From Rosellinia necatrix (Eukaryota; Ascomycota; Sordariomycetes; Xylariales; Xylariaceae): DNA of 64,000 bases. The notes beneath the pieces are model-generated. The model was not told the DNA's origin and made no database searches. It saw only the letters and a program-made list of their open reading frames with translations. Positions within the stretch are counted from its first letter, which is position 1; every line of letters starts with the position of its first letter. The position numbers and the translations under genes were made by a program. Positions 44,829 through 57,185 of this stretch are shown one piece after another. Location: the NCBI GenBank assembly GCA_021209875.1, contig JAGYVD010000005.1, forward strand, positions 1,922,001-1,986,000, given 5' to 3'.

Positions 44829-46377
44829 ATGTCGGCTCCCGAGGACAAAGCGACCACCACCATCACCACCACCATCACGTCTACTGCCGCCTCATCCACC
44901 GATTTCTTCGAATCCATCGGGAAAAAAGCCGACCAACTCGCCCCCTCCGCTAATGGCAATGGCGCAAACGGAATCTCTGGCGACACCGATGACGATGACG
45001 GCAAAGTCGTCGAGCAGATTGAATCGCTATGCATGAACTGCCACGAAGATGTGAGTCCATGTCCATTGCGGCCACATGCCAGTTGAACGCCACTGACCTT
45101 CGTCCCTCTCCACCTCCCAGGGCGTTACCCGCCTGCTACTCACCTCCATCCCATACTTTCGCGAGGTTATCCTCATGTCATTTCACTGTGACAAATGCAA
45201 CTTCACAAACTCCGAAATCCAATCCGCCGGCGAAATCCAACCGAAGGGTACTAGCTACCTGTTGCGGCTGACTGATACGGTCGACTTTGAAAGGAGCGTC
45301 GTCAAGTCTGACACCGCTGTTGTCAAATTTATCGAACTAGACCTCGAGGTTCCCCCTGGTCGCGGGCAGCTCACAAATGTAGAGGGCCTTCTCAGCACAA
45401 TCGTCGAGGATCTTCAGCTCGGACAAGAGGCGCGTAAAGAGCAACAACCCGAAGTATATGAGAAGATCGCACAAATAATAACTAGAGGGCGTGCCATGCT
45501 GGCGGGCGAAGCCTTCCCCTTCCGGCTATCGGTCGATGACCCGGCTGGAAACTCTTGGATCTCCCCGAATATGAGAGATGGCATTGGTAAATGGGAGAAA
45601 CGCGACTACCTCCGAACACCTGAGCAGAATGAGGCTCTTGGACTGGCAGCGACTGAGCAGAACGCCGCTAGCGGTGTTGAAGACGAGGATATTTTGCCGG
45701 ATCAGGTATACGAGTTCCCTGCCACTTGTCCCGGTTGCATGCACCCATGTACAACGAGGATGACTATGGTGGATATACCGCATTTCAAGGCTGTAGTTCT
45801 CATGTCGACAGCTTGCAACGACTGTGGCTATAAGTCAAATGACGTTAAAACAGGCGGCGTCATCCCTGAGCTTGGTCAGAAGATCACTTTGAAGGTTGAA
45901 AGTGCAGAGGACCTGGCTCGCGATATACTCAAGAGCGAGACATGTGCGCTGGAATGCCCCGAACTTGAGCTGCAGGTAAATCCAGGAACACTTGGTGGCC
46001 GTTTCACCACCGTCGAGGGCTTATTAACACAAATCCGGGATGACCTTCGGTCTCAAATTTTCGAAACTGGCTCCGGAGGTGGCGATTCACTCGCGACTAA
46101 TGAAAGGCACACATGGACTCAGTTCTTTGATGGTCTTGATTTGGCGATACGGGGTGAGAAGCCATTCACAATCATCCTTTCGGACCCATTGGCCAGTAGC
46201 TATGTTCAGAAAGCTGTCGACCCTGACCAGAACGACCCCCAAATGACCGTGGAAGAATATACTCGCACAGACGAGGAAGAGGAAGAGTTAGGCCTGAGGG
46301 ATATGAAAACCGAAGGCTATGAGCAAGATCATACAAATGAAACGGCTGCGGCCGAATCTAGGCTTGAAGAGAAGTAA
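44829..46377 (+). CDS. ZPR1: Zinc finger protein ZPR1
   Basis: Conserved eukaryotic protein that binds and helps fold translation elongation factor eEF1A. Two exons, 44829-45050 and 45121-46377, joined by a 70-nt intron at CHED|GVT, give 492 residues. Two ZPR1 modules are seen: a first zinc finger CMNC...CDKC (about 69-106) and a second CPGC...CNDC (about 255-290), each followed by the beta-rich domain (GRGQLTNVEGLL; GGRFTTVEGLL). The start at MSAPEDK is the first ATG. The N-terminal 60 residues are Thr/Ser/Asp-rich. Confidence 0.95.
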
Positions 46378-46874
46378 ATATAGATTCCATGTAATAAACA
46401 GAACGCCTACAAAATGCGACTTCCAGCCCTTATTCTCCTCGCGGGCAAGAAATTCCTGCCATTCAGCCCTGGTCGGCTAGTACATTATGGATAAAAAGAC
46501 GAGGCAGGCAGAGTCCCCGTCAATTTGAGATATGCCAGCATCAACAGTCGGTCGGGCCGCAGAACTCGAGTTATCAATAGCTCAGAGATGTCCTCGTGGG
46601 TTTGGGGATCTATGCCATTCGTTGTAATAGCCGGAATTACCTCTGAATGGCCCGTGTGGGACCGGCCATCTCTGTATTCACGCGCAATTCTAAAGGTAGC
46701 CGAGAAGCCGGCATACGGCGGCTGCGGCTGTACCGTTGGCCTCTGCAGGTCGCCGTACTCGGCACCGCCGCTGTAAGCTCTTCATTGTTAGTCTGTCTCC
46801 TCCGAGTGTGAACCCGGTGAATGCCCTCTGTGACCTATCCAGGTTTTAGTAAGTTGCCCTATTCTTCGGAGTAC
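46378..46874. other. Convergent intergenic region
   Basis: 500 bp between the 3' ends of ZPR1 and the next gene. Nothing recognised. Confidence 0.4.
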
Positions 46875-49276
46875 TCAATGCATGGTTGGTTTACCTCTAG
46901 ATGACACGGGCCGCGACCCCCGTTGTTCGTCTGGCTCCGGCTCTAGCCCAGGCCGTAGATCTCTTAAAGGTTCGTCAAGTCTCACAGATACATCTTCGGC
47001 ATCTGTACTCGGATCACTGGTCTCGTTGGCATTGGCGCCCTCGGCAGTGCTAGTCTCCCCTTTCAATACTTCACGTCCCACCAGCGCAAAAACCGGGGGT
47101 TCAACCGCGACCCTATTCAGGTCTCCAGGGTTTCGTACTTCGGGACGTGATACACTCCACGTTGTATCGTTATAGCGCCTTGGCGACTTCTTCAGCGATA
47201 TGGCTGTAGATACTCCGCGCCCGGCGATCTCTTTGTTCTGCAAGTTGACCTTGCACTGTTTAGTCGGGCCGTACTGGACTAGGCGTCTATCACTACCCAG
47301 GTCGTCTGGAAGAGTCTGCACTCTATGGATTCCGGGATTAGTCATAGCCTTAGACTCTGGGACTAAGCGCGTGCTGCGTTCTATGGCCTCTTCAACTATG
47401 TTGTCGACGGGCCACTGCCTCAATTTGGTGTTGCGGTTTGGGAAAGGATTTATGAGTTTGGATTGGAAATGGAAGGTTTCCCTGACATCGATGAACTGCC
47501 TAATATAAACAGGTAGGCGGGCATAGAACGGTCCCGACTTGTCCGTTGTGACGTTTCCGCCTACGATGGCTGGCAGAGTCGGTAGTATGACGCTTCGTGC
47601 CCACTGGAGAGACAGGTTGTGGTGTTCAATAGGTAGCTTTTGGTTGATGATGGCCTTATCTTGCCCGAATCGAAACAGTTCCTCTGCTAGCCCTCGCTGA
47701 GAGTCGCTGTCTGTGAGGATGAGAAATTTCGACAAACAGGTTCGGAGATAGCCGTCTTGATCATCTTGGATTGAGTTCTGTAAATGAGACAATTCTTCAA
47801 GGAGGCGCTGCGGTTCTTGGGACCGAACGATCAAGTGTTTTAGACACAATGCTTGGGTCTTATAGTCTACCAGGTCCTTGGCAATAGCCAAAGCAAACCG
47901 AACCGCATCCTCCCACTCCCGGGACGCCAGCGGGACATGCCAGGCGGGCCTCTCCGATTGAAGAGGGACATAGACTGGAACGTGAATCCCGTCGCCTTGC
48001 CGAAGCCGCATTCCAGGATATTCATCGAGAAACCCAAACGACGAAAAGGGGTTGTCATGGGCAGAGCAGCCGAGAACTGCTGCTTTTGCCACTAGCCACC
48101 TTGCAAACGGTCGACTCTTCGTAGCCTCGGGATCCTCACTCATCAAAGGCTTGACAAGCTTCTCTCCATGTTCAAGACAGGTCCGAAAGTATTGCGACGG
48201 GGTCTTCTCGAAGTCGCTCTCCAGGATCAGGGACGATATGATGTCCAGGAGAGCCAGATTTGTCGATTCGTCGTAGCGCCCGGTTTCCCAGTCGTGGCCA
48301 AGTGTTTCCATGATCTTGTCAACGGACCCAGTGTTAAAGAAGGCACTGGAAGCTTGGTCCCGTCCGAATGCTCGCTTGAACGCCGTGAAGATATCTCTAA
48401 AATCCCAAACTCGCCCCTTCGAGGCAAGAAAGTGATATACAGTGGCCCAGTCAGTCCATTCCTTGGCCAAGTTCGTGGCATCTCTCAGTTGTGGGGATTG
48501 GATCCCCAAGGTGTGAGCCAGATATCCAATCAAGCGAAATATGATGGTGAGTATTTGTATCTTGATCCCCAATTGAGTCAGGAACATCGAATACAATATC
48601 TTGGGCCTTGCCTCCGTCTTACCTCAGTAGAGCCCAACCCTGCTAAATTTTTAAGAAGCGCCAGTGCTCTGTCGATCTCCTTTATTGCCTGCTCAGTGCA
48701 GTCTCTCCCGGGGAGCATCGCCATGAGGATTAATAAGTTCCAGCTCTGCCGGAGCAGATCCTGGTTCTTCTGCATTGCCTCGTCCTGGGCAGCTCCAAAC
48801 ACGCGGGTCGGCCTCAGCATATCGAAGGACCGGAAGTCCCCCATTTCGAAAAGCAGCTGAGCATATAGCACGAAGAAATAGGGGTCATCTGACCGGCCCG
48901 GAAGGTGCTGCTTTAGGAACCTCTGTGCGGCTTTGAAATTCCCCAGCCTTCTTAGTCGGCTAATTTCCTCGAGCTCCTGGTCGATGTCCTCGGTTATACC
49001 CAGCTTCATGTCGATGATGACGCTCTTAGACATGTTAGGTATCCAGACAGCGTCTATTTGAGGCGCCTGGACTAACCGGGCAACTCGTCTGACATTGTTG
49101 CTTGTCCGTGTCCTAGACACATATCCAGAAGGGGGGGGTGGCACGGTCACAACTTGCTGCCTTTGTCGGCTGGTCGAGTGATCTCTGTAAAACATACCTG
49201 CTTGGGGGATACTACCGTAGAAGTCCCGGTTGCGTTCATCCATGGCAGTGCGGTCATTTCCTGACTGGTAGGTCAT
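46875..49276 (-). CDS. Uncharacterised helical-repeat (TPR-like) protein
   Basis: Exon 1 (49276-48623) and exon 2 (48560-46875), joined by a 62-nt intron with a CTGAC branch site, give 779 residues. The region around residues 85-140 (EEISRLRRLGNFKAAQRFLK..., PYFFVLYAQLLFEMGDF) has the paired-helix look of TPR repeats. The middle is alpha-helical with no catalytic motif I recognise. The last 150 residues are polar and probably disordered. I recall similar uncharacterised proteins in Sordariomycetes. It is divergent from another uncharacterised gene, sharing a 455-bp promoter region. Function unknown. Confidence 0.75.
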
Positions 49277-49731
49277 GGTGCAATGTATAAGAGAAATAAG
49301 ACAGTCCTTGTTCCCGTCTAATAGAAAGCCAGCTCGGACTGTTATGGCTTTAGAGTGAACAAATTAAACGGGCAACAAATCTATCTTAAGCAAGTGAGAC
49401 CACCAAGGTCAAGGCCCGGATTTGGAACACTGGAAAAACCCGTCCAATCGCTTCGCTGGCTACAGGGTAGACAATGTGTGCCATGCTCCGATTGGTTTTC
49501 GCGTCGCGTCGCGAGGGGTTGCACGAGCTGACAGTGATATTTCAGCTGAATATTGTTGATATGCCTGCCAGAATGCAACATCGGTGAATAGCGTCAGAAA
49601 ACTCGCCCGCGGGGGATTGCCTCCACTGTTCGCCTGGGTGTCTCTTCTTCCCTGCTTGCCCTCACTGTTCAGCGAAGCCAGATCCGTACCGCCTTACGCC
49701 GGTAGCTGTGTAAACTTGAGGCGGTGATACG
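49277..49731. promoter_or_regulatory. Shared divergent promoter region
   Basis: 455 bp between two divergent uncharacterised genes. No clear TATA box or binding site recognised. Co-regulation is inference from spacing. Confidence 0.4.
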
Positions 49732-51075
49732 ATGGAGCCAGAATTACACAGGTTGGTCCGACGCAGGCAGTCGAATGGGAGAGGCTACGGACCGAGCGAC
49801 TTCGAAAAATTCGATCGCTATAGCGCCTGCGCTGGTTACCGTCAACTCGGTGAAGTCAAGGTCACCATTAAAATTGACCTTGATGAGACGAAATGGGGCT
49901 TCATTGACACCAACACCCCAGGCGCCATCGTATACATGAACATCAGCTTCACTCAGCCCGAGGACTGCAAGTTGGAGACAGCAACAATCTTGGTGACGTT
50001 AGAGTCACCGGACGAGATTCGTGACAAGGGGGAACTGGACGCGCTCAGGCGGCAGCAGGGGCTTTTCCCGCTTATACCCTCCCGGCTCGGGCTTACGCAC
50101 TTTGGACCAGTGTACGTGCCAGGCAGAGAGACGGAAATACAGTTCTCGCGCAACATAAACGCGACTCCATCTGTATCGTATGGTGGAGTTTCTGTGAGCG
50201 ACTTGGGAGTCAGCCAACAAAAGACTTATAATTATTACAACCGCTGGGTGTTTTCTGGCCAGCTACTGGGAGACGACAAACACTCCGCCTTTAGAAAGCT
50301 CCAGTGGTTTTTGCAGGAGAACAAGATTGACGCACCGGCGAATCATGGACCCGAGTTCAAGGCTGCCTTTGGGCTTACCCATGAGCAGAGACCTTTCTTC
50401 ATCAGGGTGGAAATCGACGGGAAGCTCGAAAGGACACGGAAACGCATCAAGCAGGGGTTCCAGAAGCTAAAATATGGATTATACGGGGACATGTCTCTGC
50501 GGTCCACGCTGATGCTCGTTAAGGTTGCCAAAAGCGAGTTGCGGGGGCGGCACCTAAGACCGGAGGCCGAGAATTTGCCCGGAAAGATGGCGGAGAGAAA
50601 TGGCGTTGTGGACGTCACATCGGGGCCAAAGGTGGAGGAGCATGATGACGCTGGTTCTCCCCAGCGGGTAAAAGAGACTCCCGGGAGGAAATCGTCTCGA
50701 AGAGCACCGAAGAACACGCTAGATGTCAGTAAGATGGAGCAGATATACGCCTCTCTGTCTGCAACAGCAAGCAGTCTAGATCAATCATGGATGTCATCGA
50801 CCACGCTTGTAGATGACAACGGCCAGGACGATCAAAACGAGGATGAAGATGAGGATGAGACTGTGGCCAATTCTGAACAAGAGGAGCCCGGAAAGAAAAA
50901 GAAGGGAGATCGCGATGCTGAAGATTTGAACTTTCTTTTTATTCTCCGGCTCTTTTTTCACTATTTGTTCCTCCGAACAGGATTTGCCGCTTCTAAGGAG
51001 CCTACAATTAGAACGACATTGACAGTCCCAGAGGTCCCAACAAGCAGTCATTTATCAAGCGGTACTGATTCCTGA
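49732..51075 (+). CDS. Uncharacterised protein with C-terminal membrane segment
   Basis: Single exon of 447 residues. Residues 40-240 form a beta-rich globular region (IKIDLDETKWGFID, LTHFGPVYVPGRE, RWVFSGQLLG, RKLQWFLQEN, PFFIRVEIDGKL). The pattern resembles a conserved fungal family with no assigned function. Residues 270-395 are charged and low complexity, ending in an acidic run and KKKKG. A hydrophobic segment at about 399-415 (FLFILRLFFHYLFL) could be a tail anchor. It pairs divergently with the helical-repeat protein. No enzyme motif found. Confidence 0.75.
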   Translation: MEPELHRLVRRRQSNGRGYGPSDFEKFDRYSACAGYRQLGEVKVTIKIDLDETKWGFIDTNTPGAIVYMNISFTQPEDCKLETATILVTLESPDEIRDKGELDALRRQQGLFPLIPSRLGLTHFGPVYVPGRETEIQFSRNINATPSVSYGGVSVSDLGVSQQKTYNYYNRWVFSGQLLGDDKHSAFRKLQWFLQENKIDAPANHGPEFKAAFGLTHEQRPFFIRVEIDGKLERTRKRIKQGFQKLKYGLYGDMSLRSTLMLVKVAKSELRGRHLRPEAENLPGKMAERNGVVDVTSGPKVEEHDDAGSPQRVKETPGRKSSRRAPKNTLDVSKMEQIYASLSATASSLDQSWMSSTTLVDDNGQDDQNEDEDEDETVANSEQEEPGKKKKGDRDAEDLNFLFILRLFFHYLFLRTGFAASKEPTIRTTLTVPEVPTSSHLSSGTDS

Positions 51076-52039
51076 TTAATAATGATTCGGTCAAAGAATA
51101 TCTACATAGTAATGTCTTTTTACAGATAGGCCAAAAAGCTCTTCTAGCTCTGATTGATTAATTGATTCTTACTCAGTTTCAGTCACACTTTTAACCCCCA
51201 TCCGTGGTGATGATCGAACTCTTCAGGATATGGGGGTTGTAGCGGTCGAACATAAGTATGGGCTACATGTGGTTTTTGGGAGCTCTGACATCTGTGTTTG
51301 ACTGTGTTCTGTGCGAAATCTACGAAGGGAGCATTTTGGTATGGAAAAATCTTTTGGGTCAATTTATGAGTATAAAGATAGGGGGGAAATTACTTCAGCC
51401 ATTATATGCTAATTAACGTATGGCCGTTTCATTTAGTTAGAGCTCCAGAATGCGCCATCGTGACGGGAGTCCTAACATTGAGCTATAGAATCATTGTGGT
51501 GAGATTAATAGTGATGAACTACCAAAAGCCTATAATCAATCTTAGAACCGCCCTTTTTTAGAGATACGACACTATTTGGTCGATGGCTCTGCTTTTTTTC
51601 ATCTTACGAAGGAGTATTAGGGTTCTGCGCCCCATGTACAAAATCTTAGCTCATACAATACTATTGCCGCTCGGAGGATCCTTCTAGCCACTGTTGATAG
51701 GCGGCTCTAAGTGCTGGACTTTCAAGTCTATACTTAACCTGGCCCTATTTCTTGGTAGGGAGTACGGCTGGAGTACAGCTTGAGGAGCCCTCATATGACG
51801 CATCCCGTTGTTTAGAACGGGGCTGGTAATGATACCTCGCATCGCAAAAATGTGACGCGTCGCTAGTTCGAGAAATAATCCTACTTTTCTCCATCCCATT
51901 ATGGAGTACTGAGGCTCTGTTTCGAATGGTTTAATACGGTGGCGTACAACAAAGCGGAGGTTTGAATGTTGAGGATAGCTCTACGCTAGGAATATTATCC
52001 AAGTAGGAGAATATGGATGTTTCTTTTTGACAAACCGCT
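51076..52039. other. Convergent intergenic region
   Basis: About 960 bp between two 3' ends. AT-rich, no gene recognised. Confidence 0.5.
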
Positions 52040-53943
52040 TCACCCACCATCAGCGGCTGTGCTCGTAGCGGCTCCATTTTGCGTTGTCGATGGACCAGGA
52101 GAGTCAGCCGCTCCGCCCGCAATATTGGAATTGGCGCCTCTTCGACCTCTACCACGTCCACCTCGTTTGGAGCGATCGGCCGGCAGTTCCGCCTTCTTCT
52201 CAGCGGCTGGCTGAGCAGGAGGGGCTGCTACTGAAGCGGCCTTTTTTGCTTCCTTGCGTTCGAGAACCTGGACGGTTCCTTGCGCTACTGAAACTGGGCT
52301 AGCAGCTACTGCTTTGACGAGCCCGTCATGGCTACCAAAGTCCACGTAGGCGAATCCTTTACGCTTGTCGATCTCGACGAATGTGATAGGACCGAAGACT
52401 TCCATAGCTTGTTTTAGTAGGGTTTCTGTTACACCCTGAGATGGATTTGCATGCTTGACAAAGCCGCGGGTGGCGCCTGATGTGACGGAACTGACAGCAG
52501 ACGCCTTTTTCTGAGATGCGACTACCGATTTCCCGGCAGGAGTAGCCTTGGGCGCCGTAGCCTTTGGCCCGGCCGGGGTTGCCGGGGCTGGGGTCGTAGC
52601 TGCAGTAGAGGTCGGGGGCGCTGCCGACGGTGCTGCCTCGGTAGACGCCGGGTTCTCTTTCCGCTTCAAGATAACTGGAGTTGGCATTGGGGCTGATTTG
52701 CCAGTGGTAAGAGTCTCCGGCCCCTTGCCCTTTCCGTTTTCCCCTATGGAAGTCTGCTTTGTGCCTTTGCCGCTGCGAGTTCGCCGGGAGCCCTCGGAAG
52801 GCTGGGCCTTTGGAACCGGCGATGGTGGCGGCGCCGTGGTGGAGTTGGATTTGCTTGGTCCTGTTGGTGGCACAGAAGTGATTGACTTGCCGTTGGTTTC
52901 CTTGTTGTCCTTATTCGTTTCAGGCTTGCTGGTACCATCGACCTTGGCGGCATCTTTGGCAGCATCCTGACGCGCTCGTCTGTGAGCACTTCCAGGGCTC
53001 AGCCCGAGATCCCGCTGCAATAGCTTTGCTGCGGCGGCAATGTTGGCACGGCGGCTCTTCGGTGCCGCTTCCTCACTCACTTTGTTGGGTGTGGCTTGGG
53101 TTGCGGCGGTCTTGGCGGCCTCTGCAACCTCTTGAGCCACCGCCTTCTTGGTGAGTAATTTTATCGGCTCCTTAGGCTTTTCTTTCTCTTTCTCCTTGTC
53201 GGGGGGTCTCTCAGTCTTGTCGGCCTTAGATTCCTTGCCTTTCTTTTTCGTGTCCTCCTTGCCTTTGGGCTGGGATTCATGCCGAGCGTGCTTCGCGCTC
53301 TTGGCGAGGGCGGCTTCCTTTGCCTTGATGGCCTTCTTCTCTTTAATATACTCAACCAATGGTGTGGATGTAACCTTGGGCTCTGTTTTGTTGCTATCCT
53401 CGGCCAATTGTTCCGGGTCAGCTTCCTTTGGTGGCGTCGGCGCGGTGAGGCTTTCGAGGAATTTCATAAATTCGGGCTCTGAATCAATAGTGCCTTGTCT
53501 CGGGTCGGTTCGTTTCTTGCCTGTTGGGATTTTCTGGAAGGTAGCAATTTCCATGTAAGGCGGCCCGACAAGGGCTGGATCATTAGCTGTGTGTCTTGCA
53601 TCCTCCCACTTCGACTGCTGGACCTTCTCGGACAGAGCGAGGACGTCATTGGGGCTTGTCAGGTGCAGGTAGTATCGCGCAGGCCGCGACGAGTCCGCGA
53701 GGCTATGAATTGACAATTAGCTGCTGGCAATAGGGCGATAACCCGCGATGACGTTGGAGTTGGCTGTAAATCGAGAGACACTAACTCATCTGTGATCTCG
53801 CCGTCGTCGTATCGTGCCCAGTCGACCTTCCCGTTGCCAACCGCCCACTCGTTTCCGAGGATGGCCAAGCACTCGTCTGCCGTCATGCCGGGAGGCAGGC
53901 GGCGAATCAGCACCTTCTTGCCCTCTGGCTGAGCCTTAGGCAT
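52040..53943 (-). CDS. UPF3: Nonsense-mediated decay factor UPF3 (Smg-4/UPF3 family)
   Basis: Links exon-junction or terminating ribosomal complexes to UPF2/UPF1 in nonsense-mediated mRNA decay. Exon 1 (53943-53786) and exon 2 (53702-52040), with an 83-nt GTTAGT intron, give 606 residues. The Smg-4/UPF3 domain is at the N-terminus (KVLIRRLPPGMTADE, SRPARYYLHL, GPPYMEIATFQ, DPRQGTIDSEPEFMKFLESL). A long Lys/Ala/Pro-rich middle follows. Residues about 460-540 look like a second RRM (GFVKHANPS, ITFVEIDKRKGFAYVDF), and the tail is RGRGRRG-rich. The start at MPKAQPEGKK fits the family. Confidence 0.9.
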
Positions 53944-54653
53944 GCTTTGGACCCAGGAGAGGTAACCGAGGACTTCAGTGAAGAGGTGAACGATTGCGTT
54001 GTGGGTTGTCGATGCTGCAGATGCTGCACATCGGGCGCATGATGCTTTTGTGCGAGGACCGGGAAACAAACGCAAACGAGGTCGGAATGAAAGCGTGGCG
54101 GCTCCAATGGATCGGACAAACGTTCTTAAAAGACTTGCAGGTTGATGAGTTAAAAAACGTGAGCAGAGGTTCGTGACTGCGGTCTCCTGATAGGTTCCGG
54201 TAACTACCTCCCTACCTACAATAGGTACCTTATTATCGCATCAGCATTGCCTACCCCACCATGCCTAGTAGATATGTACCTGCCTCCTCTGCTCTCCTGG
54301 AGCCTTCAGCCTCCGGGGGCTCTTGGCAAGAAGCTCGGGGCGCTTACCATTCCCATTGGGGGGGCCTTTGGCATTGTCGAGGGCCGGCGCGACCTGCTAT
54401 AATTGCGGGTCCTGGACCCACTCTCGTCCAATATTACATGCTCTAACGCACTCGGTTATGTGTATACATACGTCACTATACCGGGTTTATCATACTATCA
54501 CGCAAGGCATGTGGAGGGTTCCTAGAAGTCCCCCCAGCTGCCGCCGACCCACCTGGGCATTGTCCTTCAACATCTAGACCCTCGCCTGTGACGATTATCG
54601 CCCTTCACCCATTCCCCGTTTACTTGGACGAGCCCAGCGGCCCTGTCGAGACA
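53944..54653. promoter_or_regulatory. Divergent UPF3-PPG1 intergenic region
   Basis: About 700 bp containing the promoters of both genes. A TAGGTACC motif lies near 54223. Upstream GTG at 54588 is in frame with PPG1 but unlikely to be its start. Confidence 0.4.
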
Positions 54654-56048
54654 ATGGGGCCTGCTCGCGTTGCAGTACCCAAGCCGGGACCGGCCAAGCT
54701 GACGCCGGGCGCCGGTTTGGACGAGTGGCTCGAGGAGGCGAAACAATGCCATTATCTACCCGAGCCGGTGATGAAGGAACTCTGCGAGATCGTTAAGGAA
54801 GTTCTAATGGAAGGTGGGCCACGTCTCCCCGGCGGCTGGAAACATGGTGGCGGCGCGTTGACAACGCCCTCGTTCTAGAATCCAATATCCAGCCGGTAGT
54901 GACGCCAGTTACGATTTGTGGTGACATACACGGCCAATTCTACGACCTGCTCGAGCTATTCCGGGTCAGCGGAGGCATGCCCGGCCAACCCGCGACCGAG
55001 GCGCCCGCGACTGCCACAACTGTGATCACTTCGGACGACATCGAACCGCCTGAAATCACCAACCCGAAGTTGAAGAAGAAGATAAAGCAAACGAAGAAGC
55101 CGGAGGAGGGCGACAGCACCTGGGAAGATCCCGCCGCCGCCGATGACGACGACGACGACGAGGTTACCGAGATTGCAAACTCTTCAGGCCCTACATCGGG
55201 CGAGCTCGCCAGTGCGACAAACGCAGATACTCGTTTCGTTTTCCTGGGCGACTTCGTAGATCGGGGCTACTTTAGCCTCGAGACCTTCACGCTACTGATG
55301 TGCTTGAAAGCCAGGTCAGCCTCGCCTTGATCCTGTCCTCGGGAGTTTGTTTCCCCGCTAACACCGGGGTAGATACCCCGACCGAATCATCCTTGTCCGA
55401 GGCAACCACGAGTCCAGACAGATTACACAAGTATATGGGTTCTACGAGGAATGCCAGCAGAAGTATGGCAATGCGTCGGTGTGGAAGGCGTGCTGCCAGG
55501 TATTTGATTTCTTGGTGCTGGCTGCCATCGTAGATGGTGAGATTCTTTGTGTTCATGGTGGTCTCAGCCCCGAGATTCGCACCATCGACCAAATCCGAGT
55601 CGTGGCTCGCGCCCAGGAGATTCCTCATGAGGGTGCCTTCTGTGATCTTGTCTGGAGTGACCCGGAAGACGTGGAGACATGGGCCATCAGCCCTCGGGGC
55701 GCCGGCTGGTTATTCGGGGACAAAGTTGCAACCGAGTTCAACCACGTCAATGGGCTCAAACTTATCGCTCGCGCCCATCAGTTAGTTAACGAAGGATACA
55801 AGGTACGTCCCTCATCTTCTGATCTGGCGCCGTTGAGGTGTTAATGTTACCGTTAGTATCACTTCCCGCAAAACTCGGTTGTTACCGTCTGGTCGGCGCC
55901 AAATTACTGCTATCGGTGTGGAAATGTTGCTTCAATCATGACGGTCGACAAGAACCTCGACCCTAAATTTTGTATCTTCTCTGCTGTCCCGGATGACATG
56001 CGGCACGTGCCTGCTGGACGGCGTGGCCCATCGGACTATTTCCTTTGA
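54654..56048 (+). CDS. PPG1: Serine/threonine phosphatase PPG1 (PP2A-like catalytic subunit)
   Basis: PP2A-family phosphatase. Four exons: 54654-54813, 54879-55314, 55373-55802, 55857-56048, giving 405 residues. All metal and catalytic signatures are present: GDIHGQF, GDFVDRG, RGNHESR, HGGLSP, SPRGAG, RAHQL and [11 protein letters not shown], ending in DYFL. The best match is the PPG1 branch ([13 protein letters not shown] near the start, [11 protein letters not shown]). Unusual: about 80 residues rich in Lys and Asp are inserted at about 85-168, between the GDIHGQF block and GDFVDRG. Each intron was checked for phase. Confidence 0.93.
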
Positions 56049-57185
56049 GGCAGTGTACTTATGATTCCGTCATGAGCTGGATGATACCATTAAGGCGTTT
56101 GGAGGGTAGTGATACAAATGATGAACCACTCGGCGAGGGCACAATGATGCATATAGAACGACGAAACAGGCTTGCGTCTCATGATGGGTTGAGTGGCATA
56201 CTTTCCAACAACGAATTTCTAGGGCCAAGGGCGGCTTATGTGTATATTAAGTAGAGAATGCCGACTTCAAGCAGGCACTGCGCAAATACTTTGTTAGTGC
56301 AACTTGTATCGAATTTACGCTGTACTCTTGCAACCCATGCTTTTGCGGGGAGGTAATTCCAATATACTTCCGATGGGCGTGCGACTATTAGATAACTAAA
56401 ACCCATTCAGAGCCTAGGCGTATCATGGAATTGGAAAGTGAAATGTGCCTCTCGCCTTTTTCATGCCACTTCTCTGCTTTTGTTCATCATCCTTACCGAG
56501 TGAAAATCAATAGCGCAACCAGTAGGAATTAAACCCACATAAGGAATAGTTAAGGGTTATTACACTTGACATATATATGGTAGTAAGCAGACATTTTAGA
56601 TTGGTACTAGATAGTAGATAGATACCTGCTTGGGGTACGTATATACCTAACCTCGGGCACTTAAGGTAAGTAACTTTTAGTGTTCATAGGTATGTATGTA
56701 GTGTACATACATAAGTATAATAAGCATGGAGGATTTAGATAGGGGCCTACGAAACGGCGCTGGGTCGATCACCCATCTCGGGTAGGTAAGGTGGAGAGGA
56801 GAGGGGGATCTCTACATAGTACCTACTTTTAGATGGATTAACCCCGCCATCGGTATTCTGACGTCGGTATGGTGGTATGTGCCATTCCAGGCGTAGGTAG
56901 GTACGGAAAACGTGGAGAGGGTTGCCACGCGGAAGTTGCATCGACTATACCCACTAAGTCAAGTCTGTGTGACCACAGGGCGTTTTCCCACTTAAAACAA
57001 CTTGCGCACTTACTTGTTCGCCGGAGCTCTCTCCCCACAAGTTACCCACGTGATATCCCCAAACACACATCCTCGGATCTCAGCCCCGTCTGCTTAAGTT
57101 AAACTGCCGAACTTGGTAAAGTCCAATCTCGGACAAATCGGGAGATAAAAGATAGGGCGATAGGGCGATAGGGTGATAGGGCGCG
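56049..57185. other. Intergenic with short tandem repeat
   Basis: About 1.1 kb. A GATAGGGC-type 8-9 bp tandem repeat occupies about 57149-57184, directly upstream of the DAD1 ATG. TAGGTA motifs occur near 56690, 56780 and 56895. No gene recognised. Confidence 0.55.

Noticed and set aside
54588..54653. Earlier GTG start for PPG1
   Set aside because: Non-ATG start. The family N-terminus begins soon after the ATG at 54654.
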